NCBI RefSeq assembly: GCF_023006505.1
Contig: NZ_JALBGV010000003.1
Span: 62,001 to 126,000 of the forward strand
Length of the DNA stretch: 64,000 bases
Direction of reading: 5' to 3'
Source: Neorhizobium sp. SHOUNA12A
GTDB lineage: Bacteria > Pseudomonadota > Alphaproteobacteria > Rhizobiales > Rhizobiaceae
Positions within the stretch are counted from its first letter, which is position 1. Every line of letters starts with the position of its first letter. This document shows, piece by piece, positions 55,573 to 64,000 of the stretch. The notes under the pieces were generated by a model that was not told the origin of the DNA, made no database searches, and was given only the letters and a program-made list of their open reading frames with translations. The position numbers and the translations under genes were made by a program.

Positions 55573-55598
55573 TTTACGTTTGACCGATCCAAGCCTCG

Positions 55599-56507
55599 TC
55601 AGCGGGTCAGTGGATAGATCAGCTGGCCATCCTCCTCGCCTCTTGGGAAAGCACCCTCGCGGCTGCGCTTTTCGGACTGCTGGTAGCCCTGTGGGCTGAT
55701 GCCGATATAGCGCTTGAACATGCGGGAGAAATAATAGGCATCCGCATAGCCGGAAAGCTCGGCGGCGCGCTTCACCGTGCAGCCGCCTGCCATAAGGCCC
55801 ATCGCCCGCTCCATCCGCTTGAATTCCTGGAACTTGTCGGGCGTCCAGCCGACCCGCTTCCTGAACTCTCGCTTGAAATAATCCGGATTGTAGGGCGCCG
55901 AATTGATCGTTCTTTCGACGATCTCCTCGCCCAGCGGATCGGCAGCGATCTGGCTGGCGGCCACCATGACTGAAAAGGACAGCGCATCGGGATTGTTGAC
56001 ATTGCCGACCGACTGTTCCTTCCAGCCGATATGGGCCTGCTCGATAAATTCGATCAACAGGAACATAAAAAGATGGTGCTGGAGGAGCGTCGTCGAATAG
56101 GGCGGCGCGTTGTCGTGGTAATAACGCGTCAGCGGCTCCATCATCTCCCACCGGGCGAGCGTGACGGCATGTTTCAGGTTCATCTGAGCGATCAGGTCGA
56201 GCCGCCCGAAGAGGTCGAGGGTAAAATGCTGGGCGATGCCGGTATAGGCCTCCAGCGAGGTCGAATGGCCGGAAAACCAGGTATTCGCAGGCAGCAGCAT
56301 CGCCCTGCCCGGCGCCATGTCGATCGTCTCGCCTTCGACCTCGTAACGCGCCGAACCCGTCAGGCAAATGATCAGGTCGTGCACGCTGTTCGATTTGTCG
56401 ACGCCCCAGGTATGCGAGTGCTGCATCCTTATGGTTGAACGTGTCAGCGTCAACGCCATCGCATTCATCGGAATGGCAGACAGAATGCTACCTTCGATTT
56501 TCTCCAT
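55599..56507 (-). CDS. AraC-family transcriptional regulator
   Basis: 302 residues. An N-terminal cupin-like sensor (HDLIICLTGSARYEVEGETIDMAPGRAMLLPANTWFSG, about 45-85) and a C-terminal pair of helix-turn-helix units (VGWTPDKFQEFKRMERAMGLMAGGCTVKRAAELSGYADAYYFSRMFKRYIGISPQGYQQ). Divergent from the oligogalacturonide-type importer, so it probably activates that operon in response to a uronate-containing oligosaccharide or its breakdown product. Confidence 0.93.
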   Translation of the reverse strand: MEKIEGSILSAIPMNAMALTLTRSTIRMQHSHTWGVDKSNSVHDLIICLTGSARYEVEGETIDMAPGRAMLLPANTWFSGHSTSLEAYTGIAQHFTLDLFGRLDLIAQMNLKHAVTLARWEMMEPLTRYYHDNAPPYSTTLLQHHLFMFLLIEFIEQAHIGWKEQSVGNVNNPDALSFSVMVAASQIAADPLGEEIVERTINSAPYNPDYFKREFRKRVGWTPDKFQEFKRMERAMGLMAGGCTVKRAAELSGYADAYYFSRMFKRYIGISPQGYQQSEKRSREGAFPRGEEDGQLIYPLTR

Positions 56508-56842
56508 CCTTTTCCCCGAATTCGTCGATTTGATCTGACTGGCAAAGTGAGAATATCAGCCTGGGAGCTGAGAACTCAACACGCCTGAGACATTAATGGG
56601 AGGAAATGGCGCTTCAATTGCGGAAGCCTGATGGATCAGGCGTGTCCGCAGACGGAAGGGCCAGAGATCGCGATGCACAATATAGCAAGTGTCTCTTCGT
56701 TCAACGTCGCCTCTATCGGCGGCGGTTCGCTCAACTGCGCGACGAAATCCATGGGCGACTTTGCCTGTGACGGAACCGTCACCGCACATGCCGGCCGGAT
56801 GCTGCGCCTGCCGGATGCACCGGCCGGACTGGGGCAGCCGGC
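56508..56842. other. Divergent promoter region with small open frames, AraC-type gene/pectin operon
   Basis: 335 bases. A strong ribosome site, GGGAGGA at 56598-56604, stands well before the first permease with no matching gene. A perfect hairpin GCCTGA-TGGA-TCAGGC lies at 56626-56641. A frame with ATG at 56673 runs 57 codons and ends in a four-base ATGA overlap with the permease start; its product resembles nothing I know and may be a leader peptide or a decayed gene. Confidence 0.5.
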
Positions 56843-57727
56843 ATGAGCGGCGACAACAAATTTCTGGGGCTGTTCTACCTCTCGCCCTTCATCATCGGGC
56901 TGCTGGTCTTCACCGCCCTGCCCTTCCTCGCATCGCTTTATCTGAGCTTCACCAACTACAACCTGATGAACGAGCCGGTCTTCACCGGCCTGCAGAACTA
57001 TATAAGGCTGTTCACCAACGACCGGACGTTCCGCAAATCGCTGTGGGTGACGCTGGTCTACGTGTTCACGACGGTGCCGCTGAAGCTCGTCTTCGCGCTC
57101 TTCATGGCCGTGATCCTCAATTACAAGCTGAAGTTCATCAACGTGTTCAGGACGGCCTATTACGTGCCCTCGATCCTCGGCGGCTCGATCGCCATCGCCG
57201 TCCTGTGGCGCTACATCTTCGCCGATGTCGGCCTCGTCAACATGGGCCTGCAGCTCATCGGTTTCGAGCCGGTCAACTGGTTCGGCGATCCCACCAACGC
57301 GCTGTTCACCATCACGCTGCTGCGCCTGTGGCAATTCGGCTCGGCCATGGTGATCTTCCTCGCGGCCCTTCAGAGCATCGACAAGACGCTCTACGAGGCG
57401 GCCTCGATCGACGGCGCCGGCAAATGGACGAGCTTCGTCTACATCACCCTGCCGCTGATCACGCCCGTCATCTTCTTCAACCTGATCATGCAGATGGTCC
57501 AGGCCTTCCAGGAGTTCAACGGCCCCTACATCATCACCCAAGGCGGCCCGCTGAAATCCACCTATCTCCTGCCGATCTATATCTATGACGAGGCCTTCAA
57601 GCGCTTCGACATGGGTTATGCCTCGGCGATCGCCTGGGTCCTGTTCCTGATCATCATGGCCCTCACCCTCATCGCCTTCTGGTCTTCGCGCCACTGGGTC
57701 TATTACGCCGGCGACAAGAGGAGCTGA
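56843..57727 (+). CDS. Sugar ABC importer permease, oligogalacturonide type (TogM-like)
   Basis: 294 residues, six helices beginning LGLFYLSPFIIGLLVFTALPFLASLYLSFTNYNL. EAA loop LYEAASIDGAGKWTSFVYITLPLITPVI (about 190-215); INVFRTAYYVPSILGGSIAIAVLWRYIFA is common to oligogalacturonide and related importers. Together with the next permease it forms the channel for oligosaccharides cleaved by the GH28 and GH105 enzymes of the same operon. Confidence 0.9.
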   Translation: MSGDNKFLGLFYLSPFIIGLLVFTALPFLASLYLSFTNYNLMNEPVFTGLQNYIRLFTNDRTFRKSLWVTLVYVFTTVPLKLVFALFMAVILNYKLKFINVFRTAYYVPSILGGSIAIAVLWRYIFADVGLVNMGLQLIGFEPVNWFGDPTNALFTITLLRLWQFGSAMVIFLAALQSIDKTLYEAASIDGAGKWTSFVYITLPLITPVIFFNLIMQMVQAFQEFNGPYIITQGGPLKSTYLLPIYIYDEAFKRFDMGYASAIAWVLFLIIMALTLIAFWSSRHWVYYAGDKRS

Positions 57728-57729
57728 CC

Positions 57730-58638
57730 ATGACCGATCACATCCTCTCCCAGAACTCCGCAGCCGCCCGCGACGTCGACGTCGTCCGCAGCCGCGAAAC
57801 GCGCCGCCACCGCTTCAATGCCGTGCTGCGTTACGCCCTGCTGACCGTGGTCGGGTTGCTTATGCTCTATCCGCTGATCTGGCTGATCGGCGCCTCGTTC
57901 AAGACCAATTCGGAGATCTTCTCCAACCCCGGCTTCTGGCCGGAACACCCGACGCTCGACGGTTATATCAGGGGCTGGAAGACCTCGACGCCCTATTCCT
58001 TCGGCACGTTCTTCATCAACACGCTGTGGATCGTTATCCCGAAGGTGATCGGCACGGCGATATCCTGCACGGCGGTCGCCTACGGCTTCGCCCGCTTCGA
58101 TTTCCCGTTCAAGAAAGTGCTGTTTTCCGCGCTGATCGCGACGCTGCTTTTGCCGAACGTCGTCACCCGCATTCCGCAATACCTGATCTTCCGCGATCTC
58201 GGCTGGCTCGACAGCTACCTGCCGCTCTGGGTGCCTTCGGCGCTGGCGGGCGATGCCTTCTTCGTCTTCATGCTGGTGCAGTTCCTGCGCGCCATCCCGC
58301 GCGACATGGAGGAAGCCGCCCGCGTCGACGGGGCCAATACCATCCAGACGCTGGTCTTCATCGTCGTGCCGCTGTTGATGCCGGCGCTGATCTCGGTCTG
58401 CCTGTTCCAGTTCATGTGGACGATGAACGACTTCCTCGGCCCGCTGATCTATATCTCCTCGGTCGAAAAATACCCGATCTCGCTGGCGCTGAAACTGTCG
58501 ATCGACACGACCGAAGCCTTCGAATGGAACCGGGTTCTGGCGATGTCGGTGCTGTCGCTGGCGCCGGCGCTCGCGGTCTTCTTCCTCGCCCAGAAATATT
58601 TCATCGACGGCATCTCCTCCGGCGGGATCAAAGGATAG
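57730..58638 (+). CDS. Sugar ABC importer permease, oligogalacturonide type (TogN-like)
   Basis: 302 residues. First helix YALLTVVGLLMLYPLIWLIGASFKTNSEIFSNPGFWPEHPTLDGYIRGW, as in MalG-type subunits. EAA loop MEEAARVDGANTIQTLVFIVVPLLMPALI (about 195-220). The N-terminal 30 residues are unusually rich in Arg and His. Starts two bases after the stop of the previous permease. Confidence 0.92.
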   Translation: MTDHILSQNSAAARDVDVVRSRETRRHRFNAVLRYALLTVVGLLMLYPLIWLIGASFKTNSEIFSNPGFWPEHPTLDGYIRGWKTSTPYSFGTFFINTLWIVIPKVIGTAISCTAVAYGFARFDFPFKKVLFSALIATLLLPNVVTRIPQYLIFRDLGWLDSYLPLWVPSALAGDAFFVFMLVQFLRAIPRDMEEAARVDGANTIQTLVFIVVPLLMPALISVCLFQFMWTMNDFLGPLIYISSVEKYPISLALKLSIDTTEAFEWNRVLAMSVLSLAPALAVFFLAQKYFIDGISSGGIKG

Positions 58639-58642
58639 TCAC

Positions 58643-59752
58643 ATGGCGCGTCTTCAGCTGAGAAACCTCGAAAAAGACTATGGTACCTTCCGCGCGGTGC
58701 ATGGCATCAATCTCGATGTCGAGGACGGCGAGTTCATGGTGCTGGTCGGCCCCTCCGGCTGCGCCAAGTCCACCACGCTCAGAATGATCGCAGGGCTGGA
58801 ACGGGTCACCGGCGGCGAGATCCGCATCGGCGGCGAACTGGTCAATGACAAGACGCCGGGCGACCGCGGCATATCCATGGTCTTCCAGAACTACGCGCTC
58901 TATCCGCATATGAAGGTGCGCAAGAACCTCTCCTTCAGCATGCGGCTGAAGCGCCGTCCCAGTGCCGAGATCGAGCAGGCGACGAACCATGTCGCCGGCC
59001 TGCTGGAGATCGACCCCTTGCTTGACCGGCTGCCGAAACAGCTGTCCGGCGGCCAGGCGCAGCGCGTCGCGGTCGGCCGGGCGCTGATCAAGAAACCGCA
59101 GGTCTTCCTGTTCGACGAACCGCTCTCCAATCTCGATGCCAAGCTGCGCGCCTCGATGCGCGTTCGCATCACCGACCTGCACAAGCGGCTGAAGGCGGAA
59201 AACCAGCAGGCGACCGTCATCTACGTCACCCATGACCAGACCGAGGCCATGACCATGGGCGACCGCATCTGCGTCATGAAGGACGGCCACATCATGCAGG
59301 TCGCCGATCCGGTGACGCTCTACAGCCGCCCCGCCAACACCTTCGTCGCCGGCTTCATCGGCAGCCCGGAAATGAACTTCCTCGACGGCACGTTCGAGGG
59401 CGACAACAGCGTGCGGGCGGCGGAACAGCTGGTCACGCTCGGCGACGAGTTCACCAAGCGGATTTCCGGACGCAGCGAACACGTCACGCTCGGCATCCGC
59501 CCGCAGCATCTGCGCATCGCCGCAGCTGAAACGCCCGGCACCATCAGGGGCAAGCTTACCCATATCGAGTTCATGGGCCACGAAGTCTACCTCTATGTCG
59601 ACATCGGCCCGAAACGCCTGATCGCCGTCGTGCCGTCCGCGTCCTACGACCGCGGCGCGCTTCGCGACGACTGGGTCTGGCTCTCCGCCGACCCGAAGGG
59701 TGTCCATCTGTTCGACCGCCAGTCCGGGGAAAACATCAGCCTGGCGATTTGA
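58643..59752 (+). CDS. Sugar ABC importer ATP-binding protein (MalK/UgpC type), variant Walker A
   Basis: 369 residues. Walker A reads GPSGCAKST (about 37), with Ala where the family has Gly. The rest is intact: Q-loop VFQNYALYPHMKVRKN, signature LSGGQAQRVAVGRAL (also a Gln-Ala pair), Walker [13 protein letters not shown], switch His VIYVTHDQTEAM, and the TOBE-type C-terminus (FIGSPEMNFLDG, LGIRPQHLRI). It energises the two permeases just upstream. Confidence 0.94.
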   Translation: MARLQLRNLEKDYGTFRAVHGINLDVEDGEFMVLVGPSGCAKSTTLRMIAGLERVTGGEIRIGGELVNDKTPGDRGISMVFQNYALYPHMKVRKNLSFSMRLKRRPSAEIEQATNHVAGLLEIDPLLDRLPKQLSGGQAQRVAVGRALIKKPQVFLFDEPLSNLDAKLRASMRVRITDLHKRLKAENQQATVIYVTHDQTEAMTMGDRICVMKDGHIMQVADPVTLYSRPANTFVAGFIGSPEMNFLDGTFEGDNSVRAAEQLVTLGDEFTKRISGRSEHVTLGIRPQHLRIAAAETPGTIRGKLTHIEFMGHEVYLYVDIGPKRLIAVVPSASYDRGALRDDWVWLSADPKGVHLFDRQSGENISLAI

Positions 59753-59785
59753 AAACTGCATCGTTCCAACTTGGGAGGAGCCAAA

Positions 59786-61042
59786 ATGAGAACCATGATC
59801 ATGACGGCGGCTTTGTTTGCCGCCACCAGCCTTTCGACCGCATTCGCTTCGGATCTGCGCATGTCCTGGTGGGGCAGCGACGACCGCCATATCGCAACCC
59901 AGGAGGCCCTGAAACTCTGCGGTGCCAAGTTCGGCCACACGATCGCGCCTGAATTCACCGGCTTCCAAGGCCATCAGGAAAAGATCGCCACCCAGCTCGC
60001 CGGCCGCACCGAGGCCGACATCATGCAGGTGAACTGGCCCTGGCTGCCGCTGTTCACCAAGAACGGCGACGGCTTTGCCGATTTGAACCAGTACAAGGAC
60101 ATCATCGACCTCAGCCAGTGGTCGAAGTCGGATCTCGACAGCGGCACCGTCAAGGGCAAGCTGAACGGCATTTCCGTCTCCACCACCGGCCGGGTATTCA
60201 TGTTCAACAAGACCACCTATGACAAGGCCGGCATCCCGATCCCGAAGACCTGGGAGGAGCTGATCGCCGCCGCGCCGAAGATGAAGGAAAAGCTCGGCAA
60301 GGAGTTTTATCCCTTTGAAGGTGCCGCCCTCGATGCCCGCCTCATGGTGATCCTGCGCACCACCCAGAAGACCGGCAAGGACCTGATCGACCCCGCCACC
60401 AACAAGGTCGCCTGGAGCGAAGCCGAACTCGCCGAAGGACTGGAATTCTACAAGACCCTGGTCGACAAGGGCGTCATCGAGAGCTGGAAGACGGTTGCTG
60501 CCGGCGGCAACACCCCGCTGCATGAAAACCAGAAATGGGCCAAGGGCCAGATCGCCGGCACCTACCAGTGGGACAGCACCTACGGCAAGATCGCAACTCC
60601 GATGGAAAAGGGCCAGGAACTGGTGCCCGTCAAGCTGTTGACGATCGAGGGCGCCAAGACCGACGGCGTCTACCGCAAGCCCTCCATGCTGTTCTCGATC
60701 TCCAGGAACAGCAAGGACCCGAAGGGCGCGGCCCAGGTGCTCAATTGCCTGCTCAACGATCCGGCAGCGGTCAAGATCATGGGCGCCACGCGCGGCATTC
60801 CCTCCAGCAAGGTAGCGCTCGATACGCTGACCAAGGAGGGCAAGATCAAACCGGTGCAGATCGAAGCCTACAAGCGGGTGATGGAGCCGACCAGCCCCGG
60901 TGTCTCGCCGCTCAATGAGCATCCGCGCGTCACCGAAGTCTTCGACACCAATTTCGAAGCCTTCGCCTATGGCCAGCAATCCTCCAAGGATGCCGCGACC
61001 GAGATCATCGCCGGCATCAACCAGGCGCTGACGGGGATCTGA
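59786..61042 (+). CDS. Sugar ABC importer substrate-binding protein, oligogalacturonide type (TogB-like)
   Basis: 418 residues, solute-binding family 1. Signal peptide MIMTAALFAATSLSTAFA. Core: RMSWWGSDDRHIATQEALKLC, FTGFQGHQEKIATQLAGRTEADIMQVNWPWLPLF, VFMFNKTTYDKAGIPIPKTWEELI. The QVNWPWL pattern and overall shape fit binding proteins for oligogalacturonides. ATG 59786 follows GGGAGGAGCC. It lies last of the four transport genes, in contrast to the more usual first position. Confidence 0.9.
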   Translation: MRTMIMTAALFAATSLSTAFASDLRMSWWGSDDRHIATQEALKLCGAKFGHTIAPEFTGFQGHQEKIATQLAGRTEADIMQVNWPWLPLFTKNGDGFADLNQYKDIIDLSQWSKSDLDSGTVKGKLNGISVSTTGRVFMFNKTTYDKAGIPIPKTWEELIAAAPKMKEKLGKEFYPFEGAALDARLMVILRTTQKTGKDLIDPATNKVAWSEAELAEGLEFYKTLVDKGVIESWKTVAAGGNTPLHENQKWAKGQIAGTYQWDSTYGKIATPMEKGQELVPVKLLTIEGAKTDGVYRKPSMLFSISRNSKDPKGAAQVLNCLLNDPAAVKIMGATRGIPSSKVALDTLTKEGKIKPVQIEAYKRVMEPTSPGVSPLNEHPRVTEVFDTNFEAFAYGQQSSKDAATEIIAGINQALTGI

Positions 61043-61046
61043 GGAC

Positions 61047-62561
61047 GTGACGGACGTCGCCATCGAACTCCTGATCACCGGCCCCCGCAGCGCGACCTTC
61101 CGCGTCGATGCCGAAAGGCATCTCCACACGCGCAAGGAAGCGCTTGCCTGGCAGGTCCGGAGGCTCGATGGCGCGTTGGCGGCCGAGGGGACGACGTCGA
61201 AGGTCGTCTTCACGGTCGCTTCCCTTGAGCCGGGCGCTGCCTATCACCTGCATGCAGGCGAAGCCCGGCTCGAATTTACCACACGGCAGGAAACGGCCCT
61301 GATCGACATCCGTGATTTCGGCGCCTCGACGGACGCACAGGACAACGCGCCGGCGATCCAGCGGGCCATCGCGGTGCTCGCTCCCGGAGGCACGCTGAGA
61401 ATACCGGCCGGGCACTGGCTGAGCGGTCCGATCTTCCTCAAGAGCGGCATGACCCTGCTCGTCGAAGAGGGTGTGGAACTCGCGGCAATCGCGAGCAGGC
61501 AAGACTTCCCGATCCTGCCGGCGCGTCATGCGGATGGCCGCATTCTCGGCACATGGGAAGGCGTGGCAGAGCCCTGTTACGCCAGCCTGATCAACGCGAT
61601 CGATTGCCGGAACCTGCATCTTACCGGCACCGGCGTCATTGATGGCGGCGGTGATCGTGGCGACTGGTGGTCATGGCCGAAGGAGACCCGCCAGGGCGCC
61701 AGACGCCCCCGTACCGTCTTCCTTTCGGCCTGCGAAAACGTCACGCTTTCCGGCCTCACCATCCGCAACTCGCCGTCCTGGACGGTCCATCCGGTCCTCT
61801 GCAAGGGGCTTGTCGCGGCGGACCTGACGATCAAGAACGATCCGGATTCTCCGAATACCGACGGGTTCAACCCCGAAAGCAGCTCCGATATCCATCTTGT
61901 CGGCCTGCACATTTCGGTCGGCGACGACTGCATCGCACTGAAGGCCGGCAAACGCAGCCCGTTCGGCGGACCGGACCGCCCGACCGAGCATGTGCGGATC
62001 GAGAACTGCCTGATGGAACGCGGCCACGGTGCGGTCGTCATCGGCAGCGAGATGAGCGCCGGCATCAGCGACATCGCCATCCGCAACTGTCACTTCAGGG
62101 GCACCGACCGCGGGCTGCGCATCAAGACGCGCAGGGGACGCGGCGGCACGGTCGCCGACATCCGGCTGACCGACAGCCTGATGGAGGACGTGGCGACCCC
62201 GGTCGCCGTCAATTCCTTCTATTTCTGCGATACCGACGGCCGGTCCGATTACGTCCAGTCCCGGTCGCCGCTGCCGGTCTCCACGGAAACACCGAGCATC
62301 AGCTCGATCACCGTGAAAAACGTCACCGTTTCAGGCGCGCGAACGGCCGCCGCCGTCTTCTACGGACTGCCGGAGGCGGCAATCCGGGACATTGCCTTCG
62401 AAAACTACTCCGTCTCCTTCGCGCCAGATGCCGAGGCCGAAGTGCCGGAAATGGCCTCTCTCCTCCTGCCGCTCCGGCATGCCGGGATCATTGCGGAAAA
62501 CGCCGTTTTCAGCCGCCTTGCGCGACTTTCTCCGGTTTCCATTCATCCAGCTCAAGACTGA
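61047..62561 (+). CDS. Glycoside hydrolase family 28 (polygalacturonase-like), no signal peptide
   Basis: 504 residues. The N-terminal 90 residues resemble an FN3-like module (ATFRVDAERHLHTRKEALAWQVRRLDG). A right-handed beta-helix follows, with the GH28 catalytic set: NTDGFN (about 270), GDDC (about 292), GHG (about 325) and RIK (about 357), all intact. It hydrolyses alpha-1,4 galacturonide bonds, probably as an exo-enzyme releasing monomers. Absence of a signal peptide puts it in the cytoplasm, after import. PicA-type polygalacturonases of Agrobacterium are the nearest described relatives I can recall. GTG start at 61047. Confidence 0.9.
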   Translation: MTDVAIELLITGPRSATFRVDAERHLHTRKEALAWQVRRLDGALAAEGTTSKVVFTVASLEPGAAYHLHAGEARLEFTTRQETALIDIRDFGASTDAQDNAPAIQRAIAVLAPGGTLRIPAGHWLSGPIFLKSGMTLLVEEGVELAAIASRQDFPILPARHADGRILGTWEGVAEPCYASLINAIDCRNLHLTGTGVIDGGGDRGDWWSWPKETRQGARRPRTVFLSACENVTLSGLTIRNSPSWTVHPVLCKGLVAADLTIKNDPDSPNTDGFNPESSSDIHLVGLHISVGDDCIALKAGKRSPFGGPDRPTEHVRIENCLMERGHGAVVIGSEMSAGISDIAIRNCHFRGTDRGLRIKTRRGRGGTVADIRLTDSLMEDVATPVAVNSFYFCDTDGRSDYVQSRSPLPVSTETPSISSITVKNVTVSGARTAAAVFYGLPEAAIRDIAFENYSVSFAPDAEAEVPEMASLLLPLRHAGIIAENAVFSRLARLSPVSIHPAQD

Positions 62562-62567
62562 AATCCG

Positions 62568-63713
62568 ATGCTTCAGGACTATTTCGAGACTTACGCCCGC
62601 GATTACCAATATTACAAAGGCGGCGCCTGGTGTTACGAGGACGGCTGCCTCTATCGCGGCCTGATCGCGCTTTACGAGGCGACCGGCGAGCGCCCATGGC
62701 TGGATCATCTCATCCGGCTGGTGAGCGGCCAGATCGATGCGCAGGGCCGGCTTGTCGGCTACGAGATCGACGAGTTCAACATCGACAACATCCTGCCGGG
62801 CCGTGCCCTTGTCTTTCTCCATCGGCTGACGGGAGAACCCCGTTGGCTCGACGCCGCCGCCCCGCTGGCGCGGCAGCTCGAAACGCATCCGCGCACCGGC
62901 AGCGACGTCTATTGGCACAAGCTGCGTTACCCGCATCAGATCTGGCTGGACGGGCTCTACATGGCGCTGCCCTTCAAGGTCGAATACGCCCGCGCAGCTT
63001 CCGAGCCCCAGATGGTCGAGGAGGCGCTTCGGCAGTTCACCACCGCGCTCGACCTCACCCATGACCGGCAGGCGGATCTTTATCGCCATGGTTACGACGA
63101 GGCCCGGCAACAGGCTTGGGCGGACGCCGAAAGCGGCCTTTCCCCGGCCCATTGGGCAAGATCGATCGGCTGGCTGGCGATGGCCTTCGTCGACATCATC
63201 GAAAACCTGTCCGCCGGCGCTGCGCGGCGGGAGTTGACCGACCGCGCCGCGGCACTGGCGTCCCGGATCATCGCTCTTCGTACTGCGGATCACCGCTGGC
63301 TGCAGGTGATCGACCGGCCGGACGAAGCGCAGAACTACCCGGAAAGCTCGGCGACCGCGATGTTCTCCTATTTCCTCCAGAAGCTCGCGCGGCTCGGCGG
63401 CCCGGCCGGTGTTTCCGAGGCCGGTCGGGCGAGCCTGCAATCGCTCGTCGCACAGGAACTGCGGCGGGATGCGGATGGACGGCTCCGGCTCCATAACATC
63501 TGTTGCGTTGCGGGTCTCGGAGGCTTCAACGGCCGCTATCGCGACGGCACCGTCGGCTATTACCTCTCCGAGGAAATCCGCGCCGACGACATCAAGGGTG
63601 TCGGACCGATGATGATGGCCTATGCGGAAACGCTGCTAGACACGCAATCGATGATGCCCCAGGCTGCGCAGCCGGAGGACCGGGTCGAGCTCACCGCCGT
63701 CGTCAAGCGATAG
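62568..63713 (+). CDS. Glycoside hydrolase family 105/88-type unsaturated glycuronyl hydrolase
   Basis: 381 residues, alpha6/alpha6 barrel. YPHQIWLDGLYMALPF (about 125-140) contains the catalytic Asp, HGYDEARQQAWADAESGLSPAHWARSIGWLAMAFVDI is the substrate loop, and NYPESSATAMFSYFL and GVGPMMMAYAE close the barrel. These enzymes remove the unsaturated uronate that a pectin or rhamnogalacturonan lyase leaves at the non-reducing end. No signal peptide, so cytoplasmic like its partner. Starts seven bases after the GH28 gene. Which of GH105 or GH88 is correct needs alignment. Confidence 0.87.
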   Translation: MLQDYFETYARDYQYYKGGAWCYEDGCLYRGLIALYEATGERPWLDHLIRLVSGQIDAQGRLVGYEIDEFNIDNILPGRALVFLHRLTGEPRWLDAAAPLARQLETHPRTGSDVYWHKLRYPHQIWLDGLYMALPFKVEYARAASEPQMVEEALRQFTTALDLTHDRQADLYRHGYDEARQQAWADAESGLSPAHWARSIGWLAMAFVDIIENLSAGAARRELTDRAAALASRIIALRTADHRWLQVIDRPDEAQNYPESSATAMFSYFLQKLARLGGPAGVSEAGRASLQSLVAQELRRDADGRLRLHNICCVAGLGGFNGRYRDGTVGYYLSEEIRADDIKGVGPMMMAYAETLLDTQSMMPQAAQPEDRVELTAVVKR

Positions 63714-63857
63714 CAGCGCTGGGTAGTGTCTCAGATCGAACTTCTGCTATGGGTGGGAAGCAAAACGCCCGCGTTGTCACCAACTGCCGAAAGTGTGAAG
63801 CGCGCAACGGGCTCTCGCCCATTGTGGGAGTCTTTGTCTCGAGGGAGGAGCGCTACG

Positions 63858-64000
63858 ATGAGCACCGACAGGGACACTGTGCGGTCCTATGATGCGGTCG
63901 CGGCGGAGTACGCTGCTGACGCCGCGGCGATGCCCGAATGGGTCGCGACAGAGATCGATGCGTTCGTGACCGGGCTTGGTGGCTCGGGCAGGGTACTGGA
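63858..64000 (+). CDS. N-terminal part of a probable class I SAM-dependent methyltransferase (runs off the window)
   Basis: ATG 63858 follows GGGAGGAGCG. The 47 visible codons read MSTDRDTVRSYDAVAAEYAA and end with TGLGGSGRVL. The YDAVAAEYA opening and a Gly-rich strand beginning GRVLD are common at the start of methyltransferase domains. The rest lies beyond the window, so neither substrate nor exact family can be given. Confidence 0.6.
   Translation, partial: MSTDRDTVRSYDAVAAEYAADAAAMPEWVATEIDAFVTGLGGSGRVL

Noticed and set aside
58628-61213. Very long open frame on the minus strand opposite the pectin ABC genes
   Set aside because: It mirrors the ATPase and binding-protein genes, shows low-complexity Arg/Gly/Asp-rich sequence with no family motif, and arises from high-GC codon use.
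63714-63857. Segment before the last gene as a mobile-element edge or small gene
   Set aside because: Short frames here have no known pattern and no terminal repeat was seen.

Overview
The window reads as a stretch of a high-GC alphaproteobacterial replicon, most likely from the Rhizobiaceae (Rhizobium/Agrobacterium/Ensifer relatives). The grounds are gene content: many sugar, sugar-acid and peptide importers (ABC and TRAP), each next to its own regulator and catabolic enzymes; the hutFC/hutIHGUD arrangement; and an oligogalacturonide importer joined to a cytoplasmic GH28/GH105 pair. No rRNA, tRNA, CRISPR array, insertion sequence or replication origin was recognised. The density of catabolic operons would suit a chromid, a megaplasmid or an accessory chromosomal arm of a plant-associated bacterium; that is inference.

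Layout. (1) 1-7250: hexonate/hexuronate locus. TRAP permeases, an idonate-type dehydrogenase and mannonate dehydratase converge on a minus-strand set of GntR regulator, DapA-family lyase and galactonate-dehydratase-like enolase. (2) 7250-8400: a decayed ABC-permease fragment and an orphan glycosyltransferase. (3) 8468-16440: histidine kinase, MipA/OmpV outer-membrane protein, OmpR-type response regulator and a two-gene RND efflux operon, tied together by a shared tandem-repeat motif in all their promoters. (4) 16677-21722: four-gene surface-polysaccharide operon (acyltransferase, two GT2 enzymes, ABC exporter). (5) 21914-30647: a second acid-sugar locus with a D-erythronate-dehydrogenase-like enzyme, an FAD-linked oxidase, a GntR regulator, a complete TRAP transporter, a DMT permease and a divergent enolase-superfamily enzyme. 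(6) 30997-37976: peptide-type ABC importer with an M14 metallocarboxypeptidase. (7) 38031-47469: LacI-controlled operon with twin operators, sugar ABC importer, FAD-dependent oxidoreductase, ribitol-dehydrogenase-like SDR and FGGY kinase. (8) 47531-55572: histidine utilisation by the HutF/HutG (formylglutamate) route. (9) 55599-63713: AraC-type regulator and oligogalacturonide-type ABC importer with polygalacturonase and unsaturated-glycuronyl hydrolase. (10) 63858-end: the start of a probable methyltransferase, cut by the window edge.

The recurring design is capture of a plant- or soil-derived acid or sugar by a dedicated importer, oxidation or dehydration to a 2-keto-3-deoxy or keto-sugar intermediate, and local control by a regulator whose operator can often be seen as a palindrome in front of the operon. 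The best candidates for new biology are the four-site motif linking kinase, MipA, regulator and efflux pump; the LacI operon of unknown substrate with its FAD enzyme; and the second acid-sugar locus, whose pathway cannot be completed from known precedents.
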